Assembly (NCBI GenBank): GCA_001643675.2
Contig: LSRY02000026.1
Coordinates: 822,501 to 886,500, forward strand
Origin: Monocercomonoides exilis
Lineage: Eukaryota > Preaxostyla > Oxymonadida > Polymastigidae
DNA length: 64,000 nt
Direction: 5' to 3'
The notes below the pieces were generated by a model. The model was not told where the DNA came from, did no database searches, and saw nothing but the letters and a program-made list of their open reading frames with translations. Of this stretch, positions 11,283 to 23,900 are shown piece by piece. Both the position numbers and the translations under genes were made by a program. Positions within the stretch are counted from its first letter, which is position 1, and each line of letters begins with the position of its first letter.

Positions 11283-12769
11283 TCAAGCATTCACAAAATA
11301 ATCAGAAATATTCAACGATATATCACAACCGAAATTTTCTTCAATAAAATAAAATATTTCATGAAAGCTGGTGATGGTATCTTCATATCCTTCTTCTTCC
11401 AGCTTTTCGAATATCTCCATTTTTGTTTTCTTTCTTTTAACTTTCATCGCTTCATTATTGACTTCTTCTTTCAACCGCTTTGAAATGTGCTTAAAAAATT
11501 GCAAGCATTCAACTGTTATTTCGTCATCCACTGTTCGTCGCTGCATCTCCTCCAAAACAGCATCAACTGCTCTGCCTTTCAACAAGTCTTCGATTTCCAC
11601 ATTTCTATTTTCTGCTGCACTTCTCAAGGAACAAATGCACCAGTAGCAAATTTCTCCATGATTATCTTTTGCTATTCGAAATAACTGAACAATACCTCCG
11701 ATAAGCCCTGAACATTCTTCATTCCACAAATGACAACCGGTAAAGAAAAATTCCAATGTTTTGAGCCATCTCATTATTATGTTTTCTTCTGTCCTTCCTT
11801 TTCTTCTTTCTTTTTCCTCTTCTGTTCTCTTCCAATCCACATATTTTGTAAGTTCTTCCAGTTCTCTTCTTGCTTCTCTAGCAAAGTGTAATTCGTTCAC
11901 AATAACTTTTTCCAAGCTTTTATCGTTGTAAAATCTTTTTATCAAAAACTGACAAGCAGACTGATACGCAAGTTGAGTGAAGTTGCAATGCTCCTGATGG
12001 TATTGAATGATTTCTTTAATTTTTTCCAAGAAAAGTTTTCGCCCAACATTCTGAAGGAAAAAAATTGAAAAAAACTATTACAGTGAAAGGAAATTGAAAT
12101 GTTCAAACATTTACTGTGCTACTGTTGCTCAAAGCCAACAATGCCACTTCCACTTTCTTTTGCGCTTCTTCCTTTTTCTCCTTGCTCGATGCAACATTCA
12201 AAAGGCATGGAGCACAGATTGGATACATGTCCGAAGAAAACTGATTGTCAAACATAAAATAGCATTCGCAAATGTCAACAAGAAGCTTTTCATCCTTTTC
12301 TTCATCTTTCTTCTCATTTTCATCATAAATAATCTCCTTAAATTTCTCCTCCAATGAAGATTCGTTAAACCCGTAAATATTAATTCCTTTCAGCACTTTG
12401 CAAAATCCAATGCGCTTTAGCAACAAAATGGCGTTCTCCAAAGGCAATTTTTTTTCTTCAATCATTTCATCAACTTTGTCGAACATTTCTTTTGTGAAAA
12501 CAGTTTTAAATTCTTCTTTATTCATTTCATTAATCATTTCATTCATTTCTTCGATTTTCTGTTTTTGCTCATCCTCATCACAATGTTCAAGTTTATCAAA
12601 TAATTCTTTAATTATGTTTAAAAAAGAAATGAAATCACCAAAAATTCAAGTGCAACAAGAATTGAAAACCATTAAATCTTTCAGTGACACTCGTTTCCTG
12701 CATTTCCAAAAATGCATCGCACCCAGAAAACAACGAATATTCGTCATTCGTATTGAATCCACATTTCAT
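11283..12769 (-). CDS. Lineage-specific helical family protein, member 1
   Basis: Exons 12769-12670, 12605-12115 and 12050-11283 join in frame to 452 aa; the introns are 64 bp each, phases 1 and 0. The product is all-helical and Leu/Glu/Lys-rich with ARM/HEAT-like character and no membrane segment. Landmark motifs are FDKLEHCDEDE, ENAILLLKRIGFCKVL, YHQEHCNFTQLAYQSACQFL and, at the C-terminus, FEKLEEEGYEDTITSFHE and ISDYFVNA. It aligns along its whole length with the next gene (14240-15777). It belongs to a multigene family I associate with Monocercomonoides-type oxymonads. That is recollection, not a search result. Function unknown; a scaffold or binding role is only a guess. Confidence 0.7.
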
Positions 12770-14239
12770 TGGATATAAGAATAAGATGAAAAATAAAAAC
12801 TCAAAATAGTTTTAAAAAATCTGCTTTCACACTGTTTTTTCTTGTCTTGACATTTTCGATTTGTAATTAAAAAGATAAAAAAAGGATTTGTTTTTTCTGT
12901 TTGTAGTTATGGATTCAATGATCGAAAGACATTAAAAAATCTGGAATAAACATTGGCAAAATGAGAGATCGGTGAATGAACATTTTCTGCAGAATAAGAT
13001 TCACTTGTTTTGCATGGAAACAGCAGACAATGATGGAGATGCTATATTTTTGAAATTCAATATGATGATTTTTCGAAATTGGATGGTCAAGTGGAACACA
13101 ACAATTTCATTAACGCAAAAGACATAGTGTATGTATTTAATATTTATCTATGTATTGTGAAGATATTTCCATCTGTATCCTTTCCAAAGTGCAGGAATGT
13201 GAGTTATTGTTGAAATGATAAATTTCCTCATTGGAAAGCATAATGATTCGGATGAAGCAGATTAATAAATAACAATTCAAATATTATGAAGTTACGTAAA
13301 ATACATGATATTTGGTGCAAGAGATGAAAACAAATTCATTTGTTATTTTATTGAATGAAGACAAAAGTGGATAGAATTCTGTGAAGACAAAATCTGCACA
13401 AAATTATATAGAATTTTGAAGCCTAAGGTAAAGGAGAAGCTTTTTTGGCAAGGAAAGTGGCTGGCAATACAAAGGAAGGATATTATCACAAAAAAAAGGC
13501 AAGAATTCAACGAAAAAAAGGAGAACCCCAAAATATCAGTTTTATTTATAAGACTTTCCTGCTTCTCGGAGTGTGCCAGGCAGACATGGAAGGCTGCGAA
13601 TTTCTATTTCTGATTCTGTTTCTGATTCAAAAGAAAGGAGAAACTCCATCAACGACATATCCAATCTGATAGAATTTCATCTCATTCAGTGGCTTTTCTT
13701 TCTCTTTTTTTTCATTCATAATCCTTTTTGATTTTCAGATGTTGGAAGAAAGGCAGAAGAGGCAAACAAAATGATTGAAATGCCCATATGAGAAATCGAG
13801 AAGGCTACGGATTCTATGAATGAATGAGTACAAAATCACTTTTATTGATGGGAAAGGAAATAATTTATTTGAGAATGATTTTCAATGAAAAAAAGAAGAA
13901 ATTGAAAAAGTTATAGGGACCATTCTTTTTAAAAATTTCACAAAACTCAATTTTAAGAAAAGAAAAGAAAAAGATGTGAAAAAAAAAAACAAATTGTTTT
14001 CCATAACATTAAAAAATGACTAAAAACGCAAATAACAGTTTTTGAGTTACAAGGCAAAATGTATCTCATTTTCTCAAACATTTACATGATAATTTGAAAA
14101 ATTACATGATAATTCATTTAAAAATCACTTTTTTTTATTGATTAATGATCCATCATAACTTTGTATACGATTTCTTTTCAAAAAAAAAAAAAAAAGAAAA
14201 TCAGAACTTTTGAGAAACAAAATATCAAGTTATGCTTTA
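12770..14239. other. Intergenic with decayed coding-like sequence
   Basis: Between the two tandem family members. Segments about 12900-13260 and 13330-13820 have balanced, coding-like composition, but each frame is broken within 60-75 codons, which suggests an old pseudogene. The poly-A and AT-rich part (13900-14239) holds nothing recognisable. Confidence 0.4.
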
Positions 14240-15777
14240 TTAAGCATTCACAAAATAATCAGAAATATTCAACAACAACTCTCGATTATATTTGCAGCGA
14301 ATTAAAATTTCTCCATAAAAGCTGGTGATGGTATCTTCGTATCCTTCTTCTTCCAGCTTTTCAAATGTCTCTCTTTTGAGCCTTTTCCATTTGGCTTTTC
14401 TTAATGTATTGTGCGCTCGCTTTCTCATCGTCATTGAAAGAATTCTAAATATACCGAAGCAGATTGAGATCGGGTAATTTTCTAACGTCGGCTGCAGTAT
14501 TTCTGCCAAAACACATCCAGCTGCTCCGCTCTTCGCAAAAGAATCGATTTTTTCTTCCTTTTCGATAACACCCTCTTTTAAAAAATAAATGCATTCATTT
14601 CGCATGCCTTTGAAGCTATCCTTTGCGAGCTCTTTAAGTTTGATAACTCTCTCAATAAACTCGTTTAATTGATCTTCTTCGCTGCACGCTCGACATTTTC
14701 CAAAATACAATTGAGCGATTTTCAGGTATCTCATTATTATCCACACCTCTTTCGTCTTTTTTAACTCCTTTTCTGTTTTCTTCCAGTCAACACATTTTAT
14801 CAACTCGTCCAATTCTCTTACCGCCTCCCTTCCAAAACTCAGCTCATTCGCAATTATTTTTCTCAATCCCTTTTCTAAACGAAACCTGCGAATTAAAAAT
14901 TGCCAAGCTGATTGGTAGGCCAGCTGAGTAAGGTTGCGATGTTCTTGATGGTATCGAATAATCTCTGAAATCTCATTCAGAAACAATTCTTTGTCAATTT
15001 CCTATGACAAATAAATCACAAAATTCAACAAAGAAATAACATTCTTCAAAGAAAGAATAGAAAAATAAATTCAAACCTTGTATTCACCAATATTGCTCAT
15101 TGCCAGCAAAGCCATCTCCACATCTTTTTGTGTTTCCTTGTCCTCTTCAATGTTTAATGCTTCTTTAAGAAGGCAACGAACGCTGAACGAAAACAATTCG
15201 TTGAAAAAGCAATCATCATTTAACATTAAAACGCATTCGCAAAGATCTGTCAGAAGCTTTTCGTTTCTTTTTTTCGAGCTTTCTTCACATCCTATTTCTT
15301 CTTTCACATTCTTTTCTATGGAAATAATCATTGATTCCAGATCCGAGCACAAACCAGTGCAATCAAAGCTTCCATCCCAATACATTCTCAATGCTTTGCA
15401 ATGCCCAATGCGCTTCATCAACAAAATCGCATTATCCAACGATAATTTCTTGATATTCATCATTTCGCGTATCAAGATGTATTTTTCTTCATTAAAAACA
15501 GATTGCATTTCCTCGTTATTCATATCGCATGTAATGTCATGCATTTTCTCGATAATCCTTTTCTGATCTTCATCCGTGCAATCCTCAAGCTTGAAAAACA
15601 TTTCTTCAATAGAATTAAGAAAATTGGCGCAAATAAAAACATCAAAATGCAACTGGTTGTCAAACTTTCATACATTTTTGGCAGTGACATCTCTCTTAAT
15701 TCAACCTCTGAATTGAAAAGGCAAGAATAACACATTTTGTTTGTCTTTAACTTTGTCCAATCTGAAATTGACAGCAT
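14240..15777 (-). CDS. Lineage-specific helical family protein, member 2
   Basis: Exons 15777-15666, 15603-15077 and 15001-14240 join in frame to 466 aa. The introns (62 and 75 bp) interrupt at the same positions and phases (1 and 0) as in the tandem neighbour at 11283-12769. Shared landmarks are FFKLEDCTDEDQ, NAILLMKRIGHCKAL, IIRYHQEHRNLTQLAYQSA, FEKLEEEGYEDTITSFYG and LNISDYFVNA. The N-terminal exon differs most (MLSISDWTKLKTNKMC). The two ends of the protein are best conserved and the middle is divergent, so the duplication is old. No catalytic motif, signal peptide or membrane span is visible. Confidence 0.7.
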
Positions 15778-17954
15778 TTAAAAAAGGTTAAATAAACAGA
15801 ATGAACGCCAATGCAAAATAATTCGCACCTATAGTGACGTTGGAAAAGCGTTTTCCAAAGGTATCGGAATATACAATTAAAATCCAACTTGCTTTTCAAA
15901 AAAGATTATTTATTATAGGTATTGATGATCAAAACAAATCTGCATTTTCTGAAATATTATAAATCTTCGAAAATTTTAAAATAAATGACTATAAGTATTA
16001 ATAAGAAAAGAATAATTTGAAAGTGTTCAACCTTCTTCAGTGAATAATGATTTTGACATGAGTGATTATTGTAAAATTGTATTCAGTTTCTTTATTTATT
16101 TCAATATTTGTTTTGTGAAATAAATTTTTGTTGAACAATTCAAAAATTCATATCTAATATTTTCGTAATGAACGATATTGTGGCACTCATTTTTTTTTCA
16201 AAAATCTTTTCACATAAGAATGTTAAACTTAAAATGATTTGACAGCATAAAAAGTTTGGAACAAAACTTTGTTTCTTTCATCTAACCAAAAATTTCGTCT
16301 TAATCACAAACAAAACAATTATATTTGAAAGTTGTGTATTAAAGATTTAAATAAAAAACGCAGTTTTTTGCAATGTTCAAAAGGATGTTCGAAGCTTCGA
16401 AAGAGCAACCTCTTTCTCTTTTTCTTCATTTTCCTTGTTGCTCAATCGAAATAAAATGACTTGGATCAGCAGTTATCCATGAGGCAAGTGTACAGACGCT
16501 TTGTAGAAGCATGACGGAAGAAGAAGAGAATGGCTGAGAACATGAGGAATTTTTGCTTTGTTAATGAAATTGAAGATGAATGAGGAAGAAAGTGGCTGAT
16601 GATGCCAAAGGCACATATTTTGAAGAAATGATTGAGAAAGAAGAATAAACACTTCCACAGCAAAAATACCTTCTTCTTTTCTATCTCATTCAAAACACTG
16701 TTAAATCAACCAATAATATGATTAATCCTCATTAATTACTTTCTTTCCTCTTCCTGGCGATGCTGATGAATATTGGCAAATAAAAATCTGAAGCCAATAA
16801 ATCAGCTCCTGTGGTTGCTCTTTCTTTGTGAAAACATCATCATCATTTCCATATGATCTTTCAACTCTTCAGATGCTTCCTCAAAAAATACCTTCCAATC
16901 TGATTCTTTTGTTTTGAATGCTTTTTCCTTCACCTTATTTCTTCTTTTCTATCGTTATTTCTTCCCTCCCTTAATTTTTCCTCGTTCTTTTCTTTTTCTT
17001 TGCCTTCCTGTCTTTTCCTCAAAGTATCATTCTCAAAAAGAAATCTGCCAGAAAACGAGAAAATGAATTCCATTTCCTTGTGGTTTAATAACATTAAGAT
17101 AATAACAAATATGAAATTGTCAATCCAAAACATTATTGAAAAACAAAACAATGTGATTCTTCATGAAAATTTTCAAATAAAACAAACATTCAACAGACAT
17201 TCGTTGCTGCTGTATTCTTTTCTTAAGTGCCTTTGTTCTTTTTAAATCCATCTATTTTTGGTCTGTTCAGCCTTTCGCTGCTTTCCTTTTTCTCTCAAAT
17301 TGTATCATTTTCTGCCCTGTTTGCAAAATAAAATCAAAAGAATGAATAAAATAAATAATATAAAGTCTCATATAAACCCATTCCACACTGTCCATCTCAT
17401 TGGACGAGAATGCCCAATTCAGCCATCCAACGCTTCACAAAATAACAATCAAGAAACAACCATTCCAAAATGCCTCTGGTGGCTGCAAATGCATAAATCA
17501 CACAATCGCCAGAAAACATAAAATGAAAAGTTTCTTCAAAAAACTTTCACTGAACAAACCTTATCTGTTCCTCAGATAAATGAATTCCAAAAAAGAATAA
17601 TGCTTTTCCAACTCTCGCTTTCCAAATAACAAGAACAACACACTTAGATGATTCAAAACAAATATGATTGCAGGAAGAATGTGTATTACAGATTCTCTCT
17701 TTGTATTAATGAAAATATCAGAACATCAACATTTTCAGCCAATCATTTTGTATTATTCAAATGATCAAATGAAAAAGAAAATTTCACTCATCCGATACTC
17801 ATCACAGTTTATGAAATAAAACATATCACTTAACACTTGAACAAAAAAATGATTTCTTTCTTTCTTTCTTTTTTTCAATGAATGTTGAGCCCATTCTTAA
17901 AAAGAAGAAATCCGGAAAAAAAGAAAAGTGTCTTCTTTGTGGGGATAAGTTCCT
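15778..17954. other. Gene-poor region upstream of gene A
   Basis: AT-rich to about 16370 with no signal. 16380-17560 is richer in GC and partly coding-like on the minus strand (for example a 51-codon ATG frame at 17521-17369 beginning MFSGDCVIYAFAAT), but no intact multi-exon gene could be assembled. The last ~400 bp should contain the promoter of gene A; I cannot identify elements in it. Confidence 0.4.
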
Positions 17955-20900
17955 ATGCTGTCAGGAACATGTTGTTTTGTGTGCATAACTTGTGTGCAAT
18001 GCTTGTGCAAAGGTGCTGCAAACAATGAAGCAAATCTGGTGGAGGAATCGATAAATGATAGAAAATCAGATTATTTGGGAAATTCTTTGTTTGATGGCCT
18101 TCCAAATGAAAAGAATGGAGATAAAAATATGATAGAAATGTTTGTTGAAGGGAATGAGGATGGAATGGAAAAAGATGAAAAACGAGAAAAATCAAAGAAA
18201 AATAATCTAAAAATGGAAGATGAAAGAAACAACCAAATTTGGAAAGAGAATTCAGTCAAGATTGTGAATAATGAGCATTTTTTTGGAAAAAGAGAAATGA
18301 TGAAAATTGAAAGAAAATATGAAGAAAGTGAGGTTGAAGGATGTTTTGTTCTGATAAATTCATCAATGAAGCTCAAATCATTGGGGCTGATTCAACATGA
18401 TGAGAGAAATGTTGTTGAAGTTGAGGATGGAAGTTTTTTTGAATTGGATGATTGTGGTATGTTTATTTTGAGTGGAATGTCTCCATTTTGCCTGACTGGA
18501 GGTTGTGGAGTTTTCCAGAATATTTCTCTCAGTTCATCTTCAACTGGTTTTTTGAAAACATTTCCATCTCTTTTTTCTTCAAAATCCCCCAAAGGAGAGT
18601 CTTCAGAAAAATATTCTGTTTCTGTTTGTTCTTCTCATTTTTCATCTTTTTGTGTCTCATCAGCCCCATTCCTCTCATCACACTTCATTCCTCTTGTTTC
18701 ACTCTCTCATCTCACATTTTTCAACATCTCAACAGCAAATGATTCATGTACATATCCAACAGTTTCATTTTCTCAAACCTCATGTCTGATGAACAGTTGT
18801 TCATTTACTTCAGTTTGTGATGTGTATGATGGCGGAATTGTTCCTTCGCTCAATAACCCATTGGCTTCTCTGACTGCCTCAAACACTTCTTTTGTTGGAT
18901 GTTGTCGGACAAGAAATGTTGCATGTGAAGGAACTGAAGCAAAAAAGCTGACTCCAGTGAGACAAATCATAGCCGATTATGGAGCGAACACATTCACTTG
19001 GTGTTGGTGGAATGGATCGAAGACAATTGGTACAAGCAATTCTGTTTCAGATGGAATATCGAGCGGAGGAGCAATTTTCATGTTTAATCTTGAAAACGGA
19101 GAACTTTCTGTTTCTCATTGTTCATTTAATGATTGCATGGCATATTATGGTGGAGGAGGAATCATGTCCCGTTCAATCAAGTCAGTTGAGAGTATTAATA
19201 ATTCGTTTAACTTTTGCACTGCACAAACATATGTTGGAGGAGGGATGTTTATCTTTTCGATTTCATCATGCACTCTTATCAGCAAATGTGAACTCCGGAA
19301 TTGCAAAGCAAATAGCTATGGAGGAGGATTATATATGGAATCTTTTCAAGATTCAGGAGCAGACTGTGTCAGAATAGAAAACGAAATGGAAGAGGGTGAG
19401 TGCATGTTTGACTGCAGTTTTTCTTCGTGTTTTGTAACAGGCACAAGTGGTGGAGGCATGCGCTGTGTTATTGTTCCAAATGCATTCAAAATGAGGAACA
19501 TTCAGTTTATTTCATGTTCTGCATTGTCAGAAGGAGGAGGCTTGAACTTAAGACCAGAAAAAACAGAAAAGCCAGTTGATGAGTTCTATTGTTTTTTCAT
19601 GTTTTTTCATGAATGTCGGTGTAGAAACCTATCTTTTCCTTATGGGCATGATATCGAATTCATCGATTATTTTAACATTTTCATGAATTTTGGAATTCCA
19701 TTTTATGAATGCTTCACAACGAATACAGACATTCAGAGAGTGTGCTATGCATACAATTATGCAGATTCAAGTGATTGGATGTTTGATCAAACATCAAAAA
19801 AAGATTGGCTGAAAGACAAGACTATATATGTTTCAGTGAATGGGAGTGATGCAACTGAATTGTGTGGGGCAAATGAAACATTTCCATGTCTGACAGTGAA
19901 GAAGGGATTTGAGATGTGTGAAGTGCAAATAAGTTTGACAATCACGCTGCTAGAAGGTGATCATCAAAGCGAGACAACAACAATTGAGATTGGGACAAAG
20001 AAGATTTCAGTCATTGGGAAAGGAAGGATGGAGAGTTCGATTGAAATGAAATCCCTTTCATCAACTGGATCGCTGTTCAGTGTTTCAACAGGTCACCTTG
20101 GTTTGTTGCACATGAAGGTTGACTGTAACTCAAATACAAATCCTTCGCCGAATGTGGCTGTGGTATCTGATGGGAGTGGGTCACTCTCATTGGAGGATGT
20201 TGTGATTACAAGGAGTAATGTTGGAGAATATGTTATTTCTTCGTCAGTGTTTGCGGTTCCACTTTCACAGCTGTCGATGGTTGATGTGGAGATCAAAGAT
20301 ATGAATATTTCTCAATCGTTGTTCTCTGAACCTGTTTTATCTTCTTCTTCATCTTCCTCCTCTGCCCTTTTTTTGACATCCACAGTATCTGGAGGGAGCA
20401 CGCTGGTGAACTTAACGGTGAAGAATGTGAAGTTGATTGAAGGAGATGGGGTGGTTGTGGCAAAGAGTGTGGCAGAAGGGGAGACATTTGTTGTTCAGAA
20501 TGTGACAATCGAAGATTGTGGGTGTGAAAATGGCAGTGGAGGAGGAATCAAGGTTGAGATGGAAACAGATGCAAGCAAGCTTCAGGTTGAAAGAACAACA
20601 ACATTCAAGAGATGCAGAAGTGGCAAATATGGAGGAGGGATGATGCTGCATCTGGCTGACAACTCGATTGACTTCTCGATTGCGTCAGTTGACTTCTCAG
20701 GGTGTTCTGCCTCATTGGGAGGGAATTATGTATTTGTGAATGGGAGCGATTCAGTGAGCTGGGGAATAACAAGAGAAAAGCTGAATGTTCAACATGACAG
20801 TTCAAAATACAATGAGATTGTGGGATATGATCGGAGTGACACAACAATGGGGCTGTTCCCACTGAATGTGTATTTGGACAGATATCCAGATGCAGCACAT

Positions 20901-23900
20901 GTGGGGAAAGGGAAGGATGGGGTGGGTGGATACGACTCGTGGTTCTGTGGGTTTGACTATTATCCGTGTGCCACCATCATCCATGCAGCACAGGTGAGAT
21001 ATGCAGACACAAACAAGAAGATCGAATTGGATTCAGGATATGTGCTTGCTGAGGCAGTTGGAATGACAGATGGCCATGAATGGGAGATATCATGTGCGAG
21101 AAAAGGGATGGAGGTTGGGGTGAAAGCACCAGAGGATTTTGAGTCATCTTGTCTGATTGATGTGCAAAGCAAAAGTTCAATGAGAAACATCAAGTTTGGT
21201 ATTCCATCTGCTCTATCTGGTGAAACATCATCATCTCTGATCACATCCAACTCCACACTCCTCACACTCACTGACTGTTCTGTTGTTTGTTCGTCTGAGA
21301 ATTCCATTGGATACAGTTTTGTGAATGTGATTGGGGGAAAAGTGAAAGTGGAGAGATTGGTGATCAGAGAGACATTGATATTTGGAGAACATTCGCTGAT
21401 TGAGTTTAGTGAAGGGGTGGAATCAGTTGTGTTTTGCGGATGTGAGGTGAACAACATTGAGAAGAGAAGTGGAAATGGAGGATGGGTGAGTGGAGTGGTT
21501 GGGGCAGAGAGAGATGAGGGGAAGAATGGGATAATTGTGATTGAGTCGTGTGTTGTGAAGGGGTGCAGGTGTGTTGGTGGAAGAGGAGGAGGGATGAGTG
21601 TTGTTGTGAAGGGGGAAGGGAGTGTTGTTGTGAATGGGAGTTGTGTGATTGATGGGTGTGAGGCGAAGGGTTCGGGGGAGAGTTCAGATGGGAGAAGTGA
21701 AGGGAGAGGGGGAGGGATGATGATTGTGATGGAGAGCAGGGATGGTTCAATGAAAATGGAATCTGGAAGAGAGGGTTTGTTTGTGTTTGGGGAGAATAAC
21801 AAAGCTTCATATGGGAAGGATATGTTTGTTGAATGTGGTGGAGGAGTGTTGTTGGAGTGGAAAGTGAATGGGAGCTCATTTTCATTTTTTGATTTTGGTG
21901 TGATTCCAACAGATGTGTTGAAGTTGTGTGGGAGTGAGGATGGGAGAGAAGGGGAAGTGATTCCGCTGTTTGTGTATTTGTGTTCAATGGGGACAAAGCT
22001 GAGAGTTGATGGGAGAGGAGAGAGGGCACTGGATCAGAGCCATTGTGGGTTTGAGGAGTTTGGGTGTTTGACGATTGACTATTGTGTTGGGAAGAGAGCG
22101 AACATCAACATTCATGAAATTGAAGTTATCTCAGAATCATGGATAAAGAATGAGATGAAAATAGCATCATTTGAGGTTCGTGTTTCAGGGAAAGAAGAAG
22201 GGATGAGTGTGCTTGTGAGGGATGAAGGATCGATAACCCAGAACAACCTCATTGAGTGCACAAAATCATTTGAGATGGGTAATTTGTCATTTGTGCTGAA
22301 TGAAGAAATGAATGGGAAGAGAAGTGGATTTATCCACTCCTCATCATCAACCATCACAATCACTAGCTGTTCAGTCACATTTGGAAATGATGAATTGATT
22401 GGATACAATGTGATTTGCATTGAGGGAGGATGGCTGGTTGTGGATGGATTTGTGATGGAAGGGGGAGTGAGAATGAGTGGGAAATCACCAATAGTGATCA
22501 CAAATGGAGTTGAATTGGAGATGAATCACAGCCGAATGAGTGGAGTGGGAGTGACAGATGGAATTGGAGGGGGATGTTTGAATGTGGAAATGGGTGTTAA
22601 TGGGATTGTGAATATTGAGGGATGCAATTTGTCATCAGTGTGTTCAGGGGGGAGTGGGATGAAAGGGGGAGGGATGAAGATATCAGTGGGGAAGGGAGGG
22701 AGGTTGGAAATGAAAAATGTGAAATATTCAGGGTGTGAAGTGCCAAGAGAGGATGTTGAGGATGGAGGAAGAGGAATGGGAGGAGGGATGTTTGTGAAGC
22801 TGGCAGATGAGATGGGAACATTTGTGATGGAAGGGATGGAATTTGAGGGGTGTGATGGGTGGAAAGGGAAGAATGTGTTTGTGTCAGGATGGGATCTGAG
22901 AGAGATTGTGAATGAGGAGCACCTGAAATGGGAGATAAAGGAAGAGGAGTTGGGATCATTGGATGAATTGTGTGGATGGGAGAGGAAGACAGCAGGAGAG
23001 GAGGGATATGTGATTGCACTGGTTGTGTATTTGTGGAGGAACTGGAGTGGGGATGGGTTTGTTTCTCGAGAGAAAGGAGGAGACTTCAGTGGGTGTGGGT
23101 ATTCCGAAGCACCATGTTCATCGATTGACCACTTGATATCACTTCGATATCCAACACTTGGAGAAGGGGAAACTCATATTGCCATTGTGGGGTCAGGGTT
23201 GCTGAGCCATTCAATATCATTTTCTTCTTCATTTTCATCTTCAATTTCTTCATCAATATCAGAGTCACAAAAAGTTGTGATTGAAGGGACAAAGAAAGGG
23301 ACAGGGGTGACGATCAGTGATGAAGATGAGAATGATTTGTCTGATGATGATTCAATGATATCCTCGAATGTGAGTCTGTCATTTGTGAATGTGTCATTCA
23401 CCAAGCCATCCATCACAACCCATCACGAAGTGTTGATTGAATCCTCTGGAGCAAACACATTATTGTCAGTTTCAGATTGTTCATTTGGCCCAGGGAGGGG
23501 GGTGGCAGAAAGTTTTGGATATTGTGTGATGAGAGTGAATGGAGGGAGTGTTGTGATTGAGAGGTGTTCGTTGAGTTTGATTTCAGAGTTGAAAGGGTTG
23601 ATTGCCTTCAGTCCAAGTGCAGGTGAGGTGACACTTCAGAATGTGAACATCTCATTTGCTGGAGTGATAGAAAGAAGCCTGATTTCGATGATGGAAAAAG
23701 ATAACCAGATGAATGGAGAAAAGAAGGTGTTTTCAAATGGGAACAGACCAGTTTTGAGGGTTGTTGGGTGTTCATTTGCGAACATCACGAATGAAGGGAT
23801 TGGAGTGAGTGTTGTTGATGTGGGATCATTTGAGGATGGGGTGGAGTGTGTGATGGATGAGTGTTCGATGTCGAGTTGCAAGAGTGGTTTGAGTGCTGAA

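Noticed and set aside
20960-22029. Long opposite-strand ORFs (280 and 207 codons) inside gene A, mirrored in gene B
   Set aside because: They lie wholly antisense to the giant gene, are Ser/Pro/His/Thr-rich as expected from complementing its codons, and have no independent support.
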